Shown one piece after another: positions 1-11,260 of a DNA stretch of 64,000 bases; position 1 is the first letter of the stretch, and each line of letters opens with the position of its first letter. Position numbers and translations under genes: made by a program. Under the pieces are notes generated by a model. The model had not been told where the DNA came from. It saw nothing but the letters and a program-made list of their open reading frames with translations, and ran no database searches. The stretch lies in NCBI GenBank assembly GCA_009746045.1, contig RPFO01000418.1, forward strand, positions 1,181,582 through 1,245,581. The letters run 5' to 3'. The DNA comes from Mesostigma viride. Lineage: Eukaryota; Streptophyta; Mesostigmatophyceae; Mesostigmatales; Mesostigmataceae.

Positions 1-1
1 T

Positions 2-1357
2 GCACCTGTGGAGGTATCGGATGTGAGGCCGCCGCCTCCGGTGGCCAAGAAGGTTGTACCGCCGCCCCCTCCCGTTCCCAAGCAGCCTGTCATGCCGCCC
101 CCTCCGGTGGCCAAGAAGGTTGTACCGCCGCCCCCTCCCGTTGGCACGCAGCCTGTCATGCCGCCCCCTCCGGTGCCCAGCAACGCTGTGCAGCCGTCCC
201 CTCCGGTGCCCAACAACACCGTGGAGCCGCCCACTCCGGTTCCCAAGCTGGCCGACCTGCCAATGCCGGATGGTCTCCCGCCCGCTCGTGTGCCTGCCAT
301 CAAGCCAGATGTCTTCGAGCCCATCACGTCGCGCCCCGCCGTCAACAAGCCACCCGCCAGCAACAAGCCGGCCGCCAGCAAGAAGCCGGCCGCCAGCAAG
401 AAGCCGGCTGCAAAGCGAAAGCTTCCTAGTGGTCCCATGGACTTGGGGCTTGCGCACTATCTGAGCACCTTACTGCCAACCGCGGTGGTTCAAGAGCGAC
501 CGGGCCCTGGTGGTTTCGGAGAAGCACTGCACGGGGCCTTCGTGGCACAAAGGTACAAGTACGAGCGCGATGGGGCGCGGCCGGCTGCGTATGTTTGGGA
601 GCCTGGCAAAGTGGTGGAGGTGAAGCCGAAGCTCAAGGCCCCTTACGGCACGCGGTTTGTGGAGCGTGATGGGGGCTCGCAAATGCTGTTTGTTGACTTT
701 GCCACGATGCATTACGGTGACGCCGAGGGCAACGAGAATGCGTGGGTCCTTCTGGGCAACGTCACTGACGACGACCTTCGAGGCGCACGTGCAAAATTGA
801 AGGAGAGTTGGGGGCCAGCAGAGGAGAAGGAGGAGGTGTCGGATGAGTATGTACCGGCCAAGCGAGCGCGGGCGCCACCCAAGGAGAAGGCGTCTGCCGG
901 TGCTCCCTCCGCGCCAGCGATCCCGCCTGCCTCTAGCTCTTCGACCGCAACGGTGTCTGCCGGTGCTCCCTCCGCGCCAGCGATCCCGCCTGCCTCTAGC
1001 TCTCCGGCCGCAACGGTGTCTGCCGGTGCTCCCTCCGCGCCAGCGATCCCGCCTGCCTCTAGCCCTTCGCCCGCAATGGCGTCTGCCGGTGCTCCCTCCG
1101 CGCCAGCGATCCCGCCTGCCTCTAGCTCTTCGACCGCAACGGAGTCTGCCGGTGCTCCCTCCGCGCCAGCGATCCCGCCTGCCTCTAGCTCTCCGGCCGC
1201 AACGGCGTCTGCCGATGCTCCCTCCGCGCCAGATCTCACCGAGGCGGAACTGGAGCTTGCCGCGCTCAAGGCCATGATGGCAAAAGCGCAGCGGAAAGTT
1301 GAGCTGGAGCGGCAAGCAAAGGAGTCCCAGAGTCAGACTCCTGATCCGGTAATTTAG
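2..1357 (+). CDS. Proline/alanine-rich CACTA accessory protein, 5' partial
   Basis: The reading frame is open from the window edge, so this is a partial gene or an internal exon; no convincing ATG marks a start. It begins with PPPPV-type repeats, then lysine/alanine repeats (KKPAASKKPA). A folded-looking domain of about 120 residues follows (from LGLAHYLSTLLP to WVLLGNVTDDDL). Next come five near-identical 20-residue Ala/Pro/Ser repeats (SAGAPSAPAIPPASS) and a short C-terminal coiled coil. The central domain recurs in the gene at 7321-10303, inside another CACTA element, so it is probably an element-encoded protein rather than a host gene. The function is not recognised. A GTAATT just before the stop could be a splice donor, in which case the true end lies further downstream. 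Confidence 0.6.
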   Translation, partial: APVEVSDVRPPPPVAKKVVPPPPPVPKQPVMPPPPVAKKVVPPPPPVGTQPVMPPPPVPSNAVQPSPPVPNNTVEPPTPVPKLADLPMPDGLPPARVPAIKPDVFEPITSRPAVNKPPASNKPAASKKPAASKKPAAKRKLPSGPMDLGLAHYLSTLLPTAVVQERPGPGGFGEALHGAFVAQRYKYERDGARPAAYVWEPGKVVEVKPKLKAPYGTRFVERDGGSQMLFVDFATMHYGDAEGNENAWVLLGNVTDDDLRGARAKLKESWGPAEEKEEVSDEYVPAKRARAPPKEKASAGAPSAPAIPPASSSSTATVSAGAPSAPAIPPASSSPAATVSAGAPSAPAIPPASSPSPAMASAGAPSAPAIPPASSSSTATESAGAPSAPAIPPASSSPAATASADAPSAPDLTEAELELAALKAMMAKAQRKVELERQAKESQSQTPDPVI

Positions 1358-1929
1358 TGGAATGTTTTTTCTGAAGCACGTTTTAGCTATGTAGTGATGT
1401 GGTGTTGTCACACCCAATTGCCATGTGCGTATATTTTTGTTACTCATGTATGTATCACTCTCATGCTAGGTCATGCATCATACCCACAGGCATAACCCAT
1501 TTCACCATGCATAGGATGTTTTGCTGGGCAACAACTATCTGCCGTGCCTGACTCAGTGCCCCCCCCCCCCCTGCCTTGCTGCCCTTGTGTCCTCTTCAAT
1601 GGTGGTGCTCTGTGTGCCTGCAGGCCTCCAGAGCATGAGTGCTGGCAACTGTGTGGCTTTGTTCAGGCAAAGAAGCATCATTGATCATGATGACACCTGA
1701 AGAAGAAGTAAATTAATTGGCTGGGATTGATGCGGCCTGTGTTATTTCACAATGGTGTAAACGTATCGATGAGACGCCCAATGTGGGGCTAAATCCTCAT
1801 TGTAAATCAAGAGAGACAACTGTTAATGGGATGTATTATTATTTGTAATAAAGAAACCATTTGGAATGATGGCCTGTTAAGCTGTTCTTAACAGTGCTTG
1901 TGTTGTAATGCTGGCAAAATCTGCATTTT
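1358..1929 (+). other. 3' flank of the CACTA 1 gene, no gene seen
   Basis: This stretch contains a C13 homopolymer near 1560 and TGTAA/AATAAA-like motifs near 1840-1850 and 1902. It is plausible 3' untranslated and polyadenylation sequence. No coding potential is seen. Confidence 0.4.
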
Positions 1930-2299
1930 CCCCTTTTTTATCACTGTCATTTTTACCACTTTGTGGTATTTTTTTACCACCCTCATTTTTACCACTTTTT
2001 ACCACTTTTTACCACCCTCACTTTTACCACTGTGTGGCGTGTTTTTACCACCCTCGCTTTTACCACTTGGTGGTATTTTTTACCACTTTGGTGGTAAAAG
2101 GGGTGGTAAAAGGTGGTAAAATGATTTAACCACCTGCTTTTCTCCTAGCGTTTTCCCACCGTTTTACCACTTTTTACCACTTTTTACCACTTTTTACCAC
2201 TTTTTACCACTTTTTACCACTTTTTACCACTTTTTACCACTTTTTACCACTTTTTACCACTTTTTACCACCCACTTTTACCACTTTTACCACTTTTACC
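1930..2299. repeat. Subterminal TACCAC satellite array of CACTA 1
   Basis: The array is built of TTTTTACCAC-type units. About eleven almost perfect 10-bp copies lie at 2162-2270, with looser copies upstream. A short stretch near 2090-2121 carries the inverse (GTGGTAAAA), so part of the array can fold back. Arrays of short motifs in direct and inverted orientation just inside the ends are typical of CACTA elements, where the transposase binds. Confidence 0.75.
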
Positions 2300-2318
2300 A
2301 CCAACGAGTTCCTAGTGT

Positions 2319-5300
2319 TGGAAGCTAGGTAGAGAGCCTTTGTGGGAGCCATGCCAGGCTGCTGCTGAGAACTGCGGTTGCCAGGAGAATGCTGTTCACC
2401 CACCTCAGTCCCATGCTAGGGAGCCTGCTAGGGAGCGTGGCGACATCCAGATGGATATTCAGCATATCAGGGGCTTGTATATATTGGTGGCAGTGGACAG
2501 GTTCAGCAGATACAGGCTGATAGACGTTCTGCCTGGTATGCAGGAGCACCACTTGTTGTTGGGTATGAAGGCCCTGATCCCAGGCTTTGGGGTGTGCAAG
2601 AGTGTGCAGGCAGACTTGCAGTTTGACTGTTTGCTCAAGCATCAGGACCAGCTACCTTGTAAGCTGGTAGTAGTCCCCAGGGAGAGTCATGGGCAGCAAG
2701 GGGCTGTAGAGAGATCCATACGTGAAGTGAAGACAGTGGTGCTAGCAGCAGAGTCAGTGCCACTTGTGGCATCTGCCTTAGAGAGGGCAGCCTGGTGTAA
2801 GGGGATAGAAGAGCAGCTGAACCACAGGGTTAACTATTACTTTGATGGTGTGGCTGTCTCTCCCCTGGCCCTGCAGTATAGCTTGCTGCCTGAGAACGTG
2901 GTGCAGGCCAGTCTTAGGAAGGCAGATAGGTTATTTGCCCAGCTGAGACGTAAGGACAAGAACTGGAATGTGCTGAGGCCTCAGGTGGGGCTGAAGGTCA
3001 GGATGTGGAAGGAACCATCTATTCCAGGCAAGCGGGGGAAGTGGCAGGATGGGGTTGTCACTCGTGTGGAAGAAGCTAACAGATCTTGCCTGGTGGCTTT
3101 GGAAAAGGATCCAAGGCACGTGTACAGGTTGTCCTGGGCTCATGTCAAGGAAAGAAGGCCACATGCAATCTGGCCTGCAGACGGGCCAGGCCCTCCCAGC
3201 TGGGTTGAGGAGCCAGGCCAGAGCCAGGCAGCAGCAGCTAACAATCCTCTGGTGGTGGATGATCATGGTCTGTCCCTGCTGGAAGATGACGAGCAGGAGC
3301 AGGCTGCTGAAGCAACTGTCACAAGGCCAGAGGGGACGGGGCAGCCACCTAAGGCCCGGGGGCCTCTCATGGCGGACGTCATCCGAGCACTCATGCGCAG
3401 CAAACATGATCCCAAGGTATCCAAGCTCACGGGGTGGGGGTCGTGCTGGGCAGCTACAATGGAGGTAGATACCAACTCACAGGTGTCTGTCATCAGGGAA
3501 GAGGATGCTGTAGGCTTACAGATGTCCCATCCCAGTTGCCTTGCTGTGTCTGATTTCTCAGGAAAGGTGTCCATGAAGATCCTTGGGGAAGTGAGTGTGC
3601 CTATCTTAGGGGTGCCCACCACGTTCTGTGTGGTAGAGGGCTATAAGGGGCCTGCCATTCTGGGACAGAACTTCTTGTGCATGCCAGGGGTTACTTTGAC
3701 CTCTGATGAGTTGGCACTAGAAGGCAGGGGCAGCCTCCCCCTTGAAAGATATCACTATTCCCAGGGTCTTGCAGTGGCGGTGAAGGCTGTTAGGAGTCAG
3801 CCAGCTGAGGGTCCTCAGAGTCAGGAGCCCATAGCTGAGGACTTGTTGATAATCCCAACCACCTTTGATCCAAGGCAGTTAGGGGTAAACAGGTACCAGA
3901 TAGCTGCTCACAGTCCTATTCCCTGGCGCCAGCTAGTCGAGATGATGCAGAGCCCCAAGATGGCTAAGGCATGGACTCTTGGCTTTGTTGCTTCTGGGCA
4001 TGAGTGGATAGTTTCCAACTGTGCAGAACCTGTGGATGAGCTGCCAGAAGTTCACCAGCTGCTCAGATTGATGTTTGTCCTCAAGCTCAAGGAGGTAGAT
4101 GGTGTCCAGGTGCCACATGTCAGACCAGTTGTAACCGAGTATCATGGCACTGGCCAGTTGTTAGATGAGGAGCTCTATACTCCAGGGATGCTGCATGACA
4201 CGTGGAGGATTCTGCTGTGTATATTTCTGTCTTTTCTGGTTAAGGGTGTGCCCTATAGCTCTGTGCTGATTGATTTCAAGAGGGCTTTTCTCAAGGGTGA
4301 CCAAGATCAGGCTAGGCAGACTTGGAGAGATATCCCTCCTTTCTTTGTGACTGTACCTGCTGTATGGAGAGCAGAGATAAAGGCCAGGTACCTGAGAATT
4401 CTGAAAGGGTTGGAAGGTCTCAGGTCCAGTCCCATTATCTGGAGAAAGAGCCTAGAGAAATTCTTGAAGAATACTTGTGGGTTCTCAGTGTCTCCAGTGG
4501 ATCCCTGTTTGTTCCAAGGGTCCTACAATGGCCTTCCTGTCTTTGCCTCACTGCATGGTGATGACCTGCATCTCATAGGTCCACCAGACTGGGTTGAGGC
4601 TGTCTTGGCTAAGATCCAGAAGCGGTTTGAGCTGGGTAAGATACAGCACATGGTGGAGAATGAGCCTATGGTCTTCTGTGGCATGCAGGCTACGTTGTTC
4701 CAAGCCAAGGGCTCGTGGTTCATCAGGATGGAGGGTGGTAAGGACTACCCACAGCAGATTGTAGATGCATTGCAGGAGCCCATCACGCAGGCTAGGTGTG
4801 CTACCATCAGGGGCATGCTGGCATGGCTTGCAAGTATATGTGCCCCTGACTTGCTGGTTCTGAGTCGACTTACTGATTCCCAGCTGGTTGAGGTGGGTGC
4901 TGAGAGTGTGGTGCAGGCTGTCATGATGTCTCCCCCTCTCATATACTGGGTCCTGTGGATTTGTACAAGCCCCTTGACATGGTTCTCTATGTGGACAGTT
5001 CTATGGACAATAGGAAGGTCACAGAGGTCAGGGGCCGGGCAGCAGCATTAGTTACCCTGGAGCAAGATCACACCTCACTTGTTACCTGGTACAGTCGGTT
5101 GCAGAACAGGGTTACACCCAGCAGTGATATTGCTGAGTGCAGGGCAATCTGTGAAGGGCTGCATACTGCTCTTTACTTGAGGGAGCTCTTCTACCAGCTA
5201 TGTCAAGTGGCTTCCTGTAGGTTGCAGCTGCACACACTGGTGAGGACTGATAGCATGGGCATGGTGCAATTTGTGCACAGGCAGCTGGCCAGGAGCAGGG

Positions 5301-5464
5301 ACCTTGACTACTTGTTGCTCAAGGAGATGTCCTACCTAGCTCACATTGAACATGTGCCTGGTGTGGACAACCCTGCAGATGCCCTCACCAAGCTGGAGGA
5401 GAAGGCGGAGAGGCAGTACCCCCTGCTCCGTGGGCTCATGGACCCCTTACACGGGCGGCCATAG
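2319..5464 (+). CDS. Copia-like Pol: integrase, protease-like, RT, RNase H
   Basis: The integrase core is visible early (DIQHIRGLYILVAVDRFS, then the second acidic motif VQADLQF, then SHGQQGAVERSIREV). A retroviral-type aspartic protease segment follows (MEVDTNSQVSVI ... AILGQNFL), lying between integrase and RT. The copia-type RT has VLIDFKRAFLKG and the catalytic motif LHGDDLHLIG. RNase H shows YVDSS, AECRA, RTDSM and NPADALTK. One base appears to be missing near 4953: RT runs in one frame to 5051, while RNase H continues in another frame from about 4955 to 5464. The 5' end is truncated by the CACTA insertion at 2317. The protease carries DTNS in place of the usual D-T/S-G, so it may be inactive. 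Confidence 0.85.
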
Positions 5465-6471
5465 AGACCAGGCCTTGCTTCAGCTTGGGTGCCCCCAGTG
5501 GGCTGCTTGACCAAAGTACCAAGTGGTGACTGGTGCTTACTGGTTGACAGCCGGTCCTTCAGGGTTAGGTACACCCTCCTGGACAGGAGTTGGTGTGGAA
5601 TGTCACTCCTACCAGCTGAGAATCATGCCTGGCCCTCCCCATGGGGTTCAGAAGAGTCGCCAGGACTTAAGTCGACGCCTTTGGCCTCAAACAGTTAGGC
5701 CATGCAAGGGCAACCCGAATGTTGGTTCTTACAGGTTGCTGTATATATGTTTTCTAGTGCTTGTTTCCAACCTGTTGCTAATAAAGAACCTGGTTGTGTG
5801 ACCATGTGGAACATGGTTGCCAGGGGGCCACATTCTGGGTTATATAATGCTTGAATAAAACATAATCATGTCATGTCATTCTCATGTTGTTCCATGGTTG
5901 TAATGTTTCTCTTGTGTAAAGTTCCAGGTCACCTATAAACCTGGAGGTTGGGGTGGGGTTCAATTCCCCAGCAGAGCCACAGCCTGGCATGAGTGATTCC
6001 TGGGCTTAACACCCAGTGAAGACATGGGCTCCCCAAGGAGGCAGTATTTGCCTAGGTGCTACCTGTGTTCTTTGAGCAGAAGGGAAAGGTTGGCCAAGGC
6101 GGGCGCCATAAGAACGGGCGCCTGTGATAACTGTGAAAGATCAGGAACTCACAATAGTACGTTCTTGGCATCCTGTAATCCCAGCCATTGGACTAGGTAA
6201 TGTGCCTTGACTTTAATCTAGCACCAAGTTCCCAAGGAAAGGTTGGGAGCTGACCAAGGGGTCAGGGGATAACCTGGGGTGACCTCTGATTCACTGGCCA
6301 GTACACCTAGCCTGGTCCAAGGGCAGATATGTTGTTACCCAAAGGAGGCAGGAACCTGGGCCCTCAAAGGTCTGATCAACCTCAAGGGACCAAGCGGTCT
6401 GTGGCTGAGTGGGCACAAGCAAGGTTAGGTTTGTTTCAAGCTGGTCCAGCTCCAAAAGAAGAAAGGGTTGG
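5465..6471 (+). other. Copia 1 region between pol and 3' LTR
   Basis: No gene is seen. AATAAA-like sequences occur near 5780 and 5855. The stretch ends in a purine-rich tract at 6454-6471 directly before the LTR, the expected position of a polypurine tract for plus-strand priming. Confidence 0.45.
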
Positions 6472-7094
6472 AGTTAGCATTTTGGGCAACCAATATGCTA
6501 AGTGGATGCAGTTTGGAAAGACCTTTCCAACGCCGTGCTGACCGCCTGAAACAGACAAGGGACGAGAAAGATATGAGGTCCCGAAGTCCTAGCCGTCCGT
6601 GGCCGACTAGGTGCAGTCCTCTGGTATAGTGGACAGGACACGTGGCAGGCCGTGCCTGCACAGGCTTAGCCTGACTATCACGTGACTGTGGTCCAAGTAG
6701 ACCAGAGGAGCAGCAGCCTGTGACTGGTGGACTACAGGAACTGGCACAGGTCTGCAAGGATACTAGGCCTTGCAGGCTTGTGACAGGTCCTGTACTTCCT
6801 AGGTTGCAGAGTCTAGGCAAATCCAGTTCGTCCTGGCTCTGCACTGATGCCAGTGGACGCTGAGGATTTGCTTGCATGCCTGCACGTGCCTCGTCACGCC
6901 GATGGGAACGAGGAACAACGCAACGTATATAGCTTGGTCATGGGGGATGACCAGCGATCTTGGCAAGCACGAACCGAGGCTCCCACATTGGACGTGGAAC
7001 CGCTCACCGTGGTCGTGGCTTGGTGCTCGGGTTAAAAGGTTGCTGCCTTGCAACTTTGGCTCATCCCGTTGTGTGGCGTGAGAGACCAGGAACT
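6472..7094 (+). repeat. Probable 3' LTR of copia-like element 1
   Basis: It starts with AGTTAGC right after the polypurine tract and ends in GGAACT. That is 623 bp, close to the 616-bp LTR of the related element at 20,814-21,429, which runs AGTTAACG to CAACT after a very similar purine tract. Internal similarity is only patchy (for example CTTTCCAACG about 50 bp in). The 5' LTR is outside the window, so the boundaries are inferred from the related element. Confidence 0.55.
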
Positions 7095-7320
7095 CACAGT
7101 TCTGGCTGCTCGCTAACTCCGGGAGAGATGATTGACGGTAGATGGGCCAAGATCGGACGGAGTTCCTTTTTGCCGCGCAAAATTGACACACGCAATTAGC
7201 ACAGTGCCGTTGTGCGGATTCAAAACTTGCGCCTTGTGATTAAGAAATGACAACGGCGCCAAGGATGGAGCACGCAAACGCGTTAATGTCGGCTGGGGGT
7301 GGCCTGGTTAGTGGGGAAGA

Positions 7321-10303
7321 ATGGTGGCTGATCTGCAAAAGTGGGCCAAATTTCGTGCTGCCAAGGCGGTAGAGGAACACCCTCTTAAGCATGTGCAAGC
7401 CGATTGTCGGCTGCGGACTCTTAGGGAAGTCGTCGCGGCGCAATCGAAGGAGTGGTTGCTGGAGGGTGTAGCAAAGAAGGACCAAGATCAAGAACTGCTG
7501 AAGGATGTTTGTGCTCGGATCAAGGCGATTTGTTCTGAATTCTTACCTCTACTGGCCCAGGACGAGTTAAATGATGCAAAGGCCATGTACTCTGCAGCCG
7601 TTGCGGCGGAGAGCAGCAGGAAACTGAATGAAGTCCTAAACGGACCGACAGAGGCCACAACCGCAGTGAAGTCTCTCCCCGATCCTCCTGCTTTGGCTGA
7701 GACTGAAGCGATAGTTGAAAGGGAGCTAGCGAGGCGTCTATACATCCGAAAGCACGAGGCGCAGCTAGCGGCAAAGAGATTGGCCAACAGAGTGGCTAAG
7801 GCTGAACAGCAACGTGCCCCGCTTGCCTGCGTAACCAACCAGCCCAAACAGGTAATTAAACAAAGAATACTCATGAACTGCCGTGTCTTGGTATGCATCC
7901 GTTGTGTATGACGAGTGCAGTCAGCAATCTGTAGTGCAACCGTACTTTCTACTCGCCGTATGGCCATCGATAGTTTTCTGATCGAGTGCATTATTATGTT
8001 CCTTCGGATGCTGTGCTTTGTTCTTCATGGTGAACACCACAGCTGGGCGTCCAAAAAGCAAAGAAAACTGCAACCGGCAGGTCGTCGTCAAAAGCCAAGC
8101 CTGCTGCAGTCACCGCCGGGACCATGCAGCTGCCTCCAGCCCTCGAGGCTGAAAGGGCCGCCAAGATTGCAGCTTTGCAGGCCCAAATCGACGCTATCAA
8201 CGCGCAGTTCGACCAGCAGATGAGCGCCGTGCCGGCACCCCCTCTCGTGGCCATGCCACCACCACCCGTGCCAGGCTGTCCATCTGCCCACCTGCTGGCA
8301 CGTAAGTTCCCTTTTTTTCCCCTTTGGTATACGGGCCTTACTGTTGCTTCATGGAAACTTACAACGTATCAATTTGCCTGTATTTACCCTTCAACTTTGT
8401 GCATTATTATCTTTATGAAGTCCCACACGTTTTGTGTATATTGGTTTTCTTTGTGTTTCATTCAAGCTGACTTTTGACTTCTTTAATTGCATGTGTCTTT
8501 CCTTTTTCATCCAGCCGTGGACGTGGCTGGCACAGTGACACCGGTGCTGGTGCCCATCCTGGCACCTGAACCAGGTCCAAATGTGAAGCCCCACTATTCG
8601 AAGCAATTATCGCTTCTGCTGGCATGCGAATCTCCATGTATCGATTCAAAGGCCCTGCCCCAGCCCACTCCGGGGGCTGCTGGTGATGAACCTGTGACGC
8701 AGCAGGCCATTCCCTGTAAGTAATATCAGATCACTTCCAATCGTGGTTGTTTTATTCTTGTCTCTTTTTGCATTGGCATACCTGTATTTTACTTAGCAAG
8801 TATCTCAGTTTCTGCACTGACGATGCACTCTAATCTTCTTTTCGCTCAACCTTATTAAGACCTTGCTATGTTCGTTTGCCACCATAGCATACATAACCCC
8901 CATTCACCAGCAGCTTCCCCGTTTCCCATTTGTAAATGCATTCCCTGTTTGTTTTTATGATCCCAACAAAGTCTCTCTTTTGCAATTGATGTGTGCAGTG
9001 CCTTCGCAGGCTTCTTCAAAGAGGAAGGGCATGACACCAGCGCCAGTTTCCAAGGCCCGGCGCGGATCAACAGAGACCAAGTCCCCATCTGCAACAAATG
9101 ATCCAGTCCTGCCATCGCCGCAGCCTCTAGAAGAGAACATTGCCGTCCTTCCACAGCCGCCAACAGCACGTGCTCAGTGCCCACCACCTTCAGATCTGGG
9201 GTTGATGCACTACATCAAGCAGGTGCTCCCTCAGGCCACTGTGTTGCCTCTTCCAACAGAGGTGACAACGACCACCGTACCGGTTGGCACCATCATAGCT
9301 CAAAAATGGTTGCTGAAGGCGCGCAAGCAGCTGAGATTGGGGGATGAGTTGGTGTGGGATGTAGGCCGCATTGCTATGGTCAAGCCACGGAACAAGTCCC
9401 CGTGGACGCTTGCGTTTCCTAACGGGGATGAGCCAGAATCAAGGTATTGCTTTGATCTGAGGAAATTGCACTACGGTGAGGAGGGGTCTGGCGAGCTCTC
9501 ATGGGTGATGTTGGGCAATGTTACGGTGAACGACCTGCCTGGAAAGGCAGAAGAAACGAACACGAGTCAAGTGCCTTCCCCCCGGATGTGCCAGCCCCAC
9601 TGCCACCCTCCACGGCCGTGCCAGCCCCTCCGGCCCCACTGCTGCCACCCTCCACGGCCGTGCCAGCCCCTCCGGCCCCACTGCCACCCTCCACGGCCGT
9701 GCCAGCCCCTCCGGCCCCACTGCCACCCTCCACGGCCGTGCCAGCCCCTCCGGCCCCACTGCTGCCACCCTCCACGGCCGTGCCAGCCCCTCCGGCCCCA
9801 CTGCCACCCTCCACGGCCGTGCCAGCCCCTTCGGCCCCACTGCCACCCTCCACGGCCGTGCCAGCCCCTCCGGCCCCACTGCCACCCTCCACGGGAGGAC
9901 CAGAGTCATCGGTGGAATCCGTGCTTGCCAACATGATGTTGCAGTTGAAAAAAATGCAAGAGGAGCTCGCTGAGAAGAACGCCATCATCAACAAACAAGC
10001 GGAGAGATCTGCACCGACAGAATCCTGCTCAAGCCTACCAATCCCATGTGTAAGTTCCGCAGCTCCTCAGATACGGAAATGTTACCATCTTTATAATTGT
10101 GGATGCCTTGATGAGTTTGCATTGCGGTTTTGTTGTGTATTCTTTTTCTGACTACTTGCGCAACCCAATGGTCCAAACTCTCTGCTGTTTGCGTGCAGGA
10201 AAATACCCCGGGCAGCGCGGCACAAGCAAAACACTGCGAGCTGCTGAATGGCCAGAAGGCAGAAGGCATGGCATCAAACCGAGTCCAGCCAGTTTTGGAA
10301 TAG
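7321..10303 (+). CDS. Five-exon CACTA-borne coiled-coil/Pro-rich protein
   Basis: The proposed exons are 7321-7851, 8043-8301, 8515-8715, 8999-10049 and 10199-10303. All introns start GTAA and end in AG, and reading phase is kept across every junction, giving about 715 residues. The N-terminus is an alanine/lysine-rich helical region; residues about 195-235 form another helix ([17 protein letters not shown]). Exon 4 carries the same domain as the gene at 2-1357 ([16 protein letters not shown] ... [12 protein letters not shown]), then about eight 13-residue [12 protein letters not shown]-type repeats and a coiled coil ([18 protein letters not shown]). Exon 4 changes frame in a C6 run at 9578-9583; one extra C restores it. 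A further intron-like segment (10,306-10,498) follows the stop. The function is unknown. Its place inside a CACTA element suggests an element accessory protein. Confidence 0.65.
9592..9897. repeat. 39-bp coding minisatellite
   Basis: Tandem copies of CCACCCTCCACGGCCGTGCC-type sequence, 39 or 42 bp long, encode the [12 protein letters not shown] repeats of the gene at 7321-10303. Long antisense and alternate-frame readings through it are artefacts of the repeat. Confidence 0.8.
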
Positions 10304-10859
10304 CTGTAAGTTTTCACGATCAGGGTGCACAGGATTCCATTTTTTTGCACTACAAAGCGATTTTTTTGTCTCGTGTACGAGCGTGATTTTTTACTGTCTC
10401 GTCATTTTGGATTTGGTGTACATTTGCACATCCTGCAGCCTTTCTGATTCTGGCCCTGCCTTGCTGCTTTGTCCTTCTTAATTGTGCTCCTACGTGCAGG
10501 AAGACGTAGAACGAAACATGCGGACTCTGAACAGTATGGGAGAGGCATGAGAACTCTTCTCGTGAAGAATTGTGTGAAGATGTACACAAACTTCCCTGAT
10601 TCCAAGAATGAATCAGTTTTTCCCTTTCAGCAAGACATGACTACGAATGTCAGTTGACAGCATGTTTGCTGTGGATGATGTATGCAAGCTGTAACATGAT
10701 ATTTATCAATGTAATAAATGCACTGATTGTGAGTCATGCCCCTGTTGTAATCATCTTGCATTGTTGTATTTCTGACGGTCCCTGATAACACCATTTTTTT
10801 GTCCCAGAATGGCTGGAGAATTCGCCTGTGCATGTTCTTGATTTTCTTGAGATTCTACA
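10304..10859 (+). other. 3' flank of the CACTA 2 gene
   Basis: The stretch includes an intron-like segment (10,306-10,498, GTAAGT...TGCAG). It also has several TGTAA motifs (10,689, 10,711, 10,745), compatible with chlorophyte-type polyadenylation signals. No further coding exon can be assigned. Confidence 0.35.
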
Positions 10860-11245
10860 CGTTTTTTTGTCCTGAGATTGTCCTGAGAATTTCTTGAGAT
10901 TCGACTCGTTTTTTTTGTCCTGAGATTGTCCTGAGATTTTGTCCTGAGATTGTCCTGAGATTGTCCTGAGATTGTCCTGAGATTTTGTCCTGAGATTTTC
11001 ACTACAAAGTCAAAATCTCAAGACCTGAGTTTTTCACCAGAATCTCAGGACCCGAGGTGTGCACTTACCAGATTTTGTGAAGACGAAATATCAGGATGAA
11101 TCTCAGGACAATCTCAGGAAAACTCAGGATGAATCTCAGGACAATCTCAAGATATTCTCAGGACATCTCAGGATTTCTCAGGATTTCTCAAGATTTGTAA
11201 AAAAAAAACTCAGGAGAATCTCAAGAGATCTCAGGACGAATTTTT
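10860..11245. repeat. Subterminal CTCAGGA/TCCTGAG array of CACTA 2
   Basis: Left of about 11,000 the units read TCCTGAGATTG; right of 11,035 they read AATCTCAGGA. The two halves are therefore inverted relative to each other and can form a long imperfect hairpin. The array sits directly inside the TAGTG terminus at 11,260. Confidence 0.75.
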
Positions 11246-11260
11246 TCCGACTTCCTAGTG

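Larger units (their letters stand above)
1..2317 (+). mobile_element. CACTA (EnSpm) transposon 1, right-hand part
   Basis: The right end reads GAGTTCCTAGTG at 2306-2317. This is the inverse of the CACTAGGAACTC start seen at 14,966, and TAGTG is the canonical 3' terminus of CACTA elements. Immediately inside it is a dense array of short TACCAC repeats, as expected of CACTA subterminal repeats. The element starts left of the window. It interrupts a copia-like pol gene: coding sequence resumes directly at 2318. No transposase is visible; the only gene seen is the proline-rich one at 2-1357. Superfamily assignment rests on the termini and the array, not on a transposase. Confidence 0.7.
2318..7094 (+). 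mobile_element. Copia-like LTR retrotransposon 1, 3' portion
   Basis: This holds the 3' half of an LTR retrotransposon: integrase, protease-like, reverse transcriptase and RNase H coding sequence, then about 1 kb of non-coding DNA. A purine-rich tract follows (6454-6471, AAAAGAAGAAAGGGTTGG) and then the 3' LTR. The 5' part is cut off by CACTA 1 and the window edge. The integrase region aligns with the pol fragment of the second copia-like element near 20,100-20,360, so the two belong to related families. Confidence 0.75.
7095..11260 (+). mobile_element. CACTA transposon 2, right-hand part
   Basis: The right end is GACTTCCTAGTG at 11,249-11,260, one base different from the ends of the other two CACTA elements. 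It is preceded by a subterminal array of TCCTGAGATT units. The sequence right of 11,260 is the interrupted Gag-like gene of retroelement R. No left terminus (CACTAGGAA) is found in the window. The simplest reading is that copia-like element 1 is inserted into the 5' part of this CACTA, so its left end lies upstream of the window. The start given here is therefore only the copia boundary. Confidence 0.55.

Noticed and set aside
1898-2129. Small Phe/Leu-rich genes
   Set aside because: Frames run through the TACCAC subterminal repeats only.
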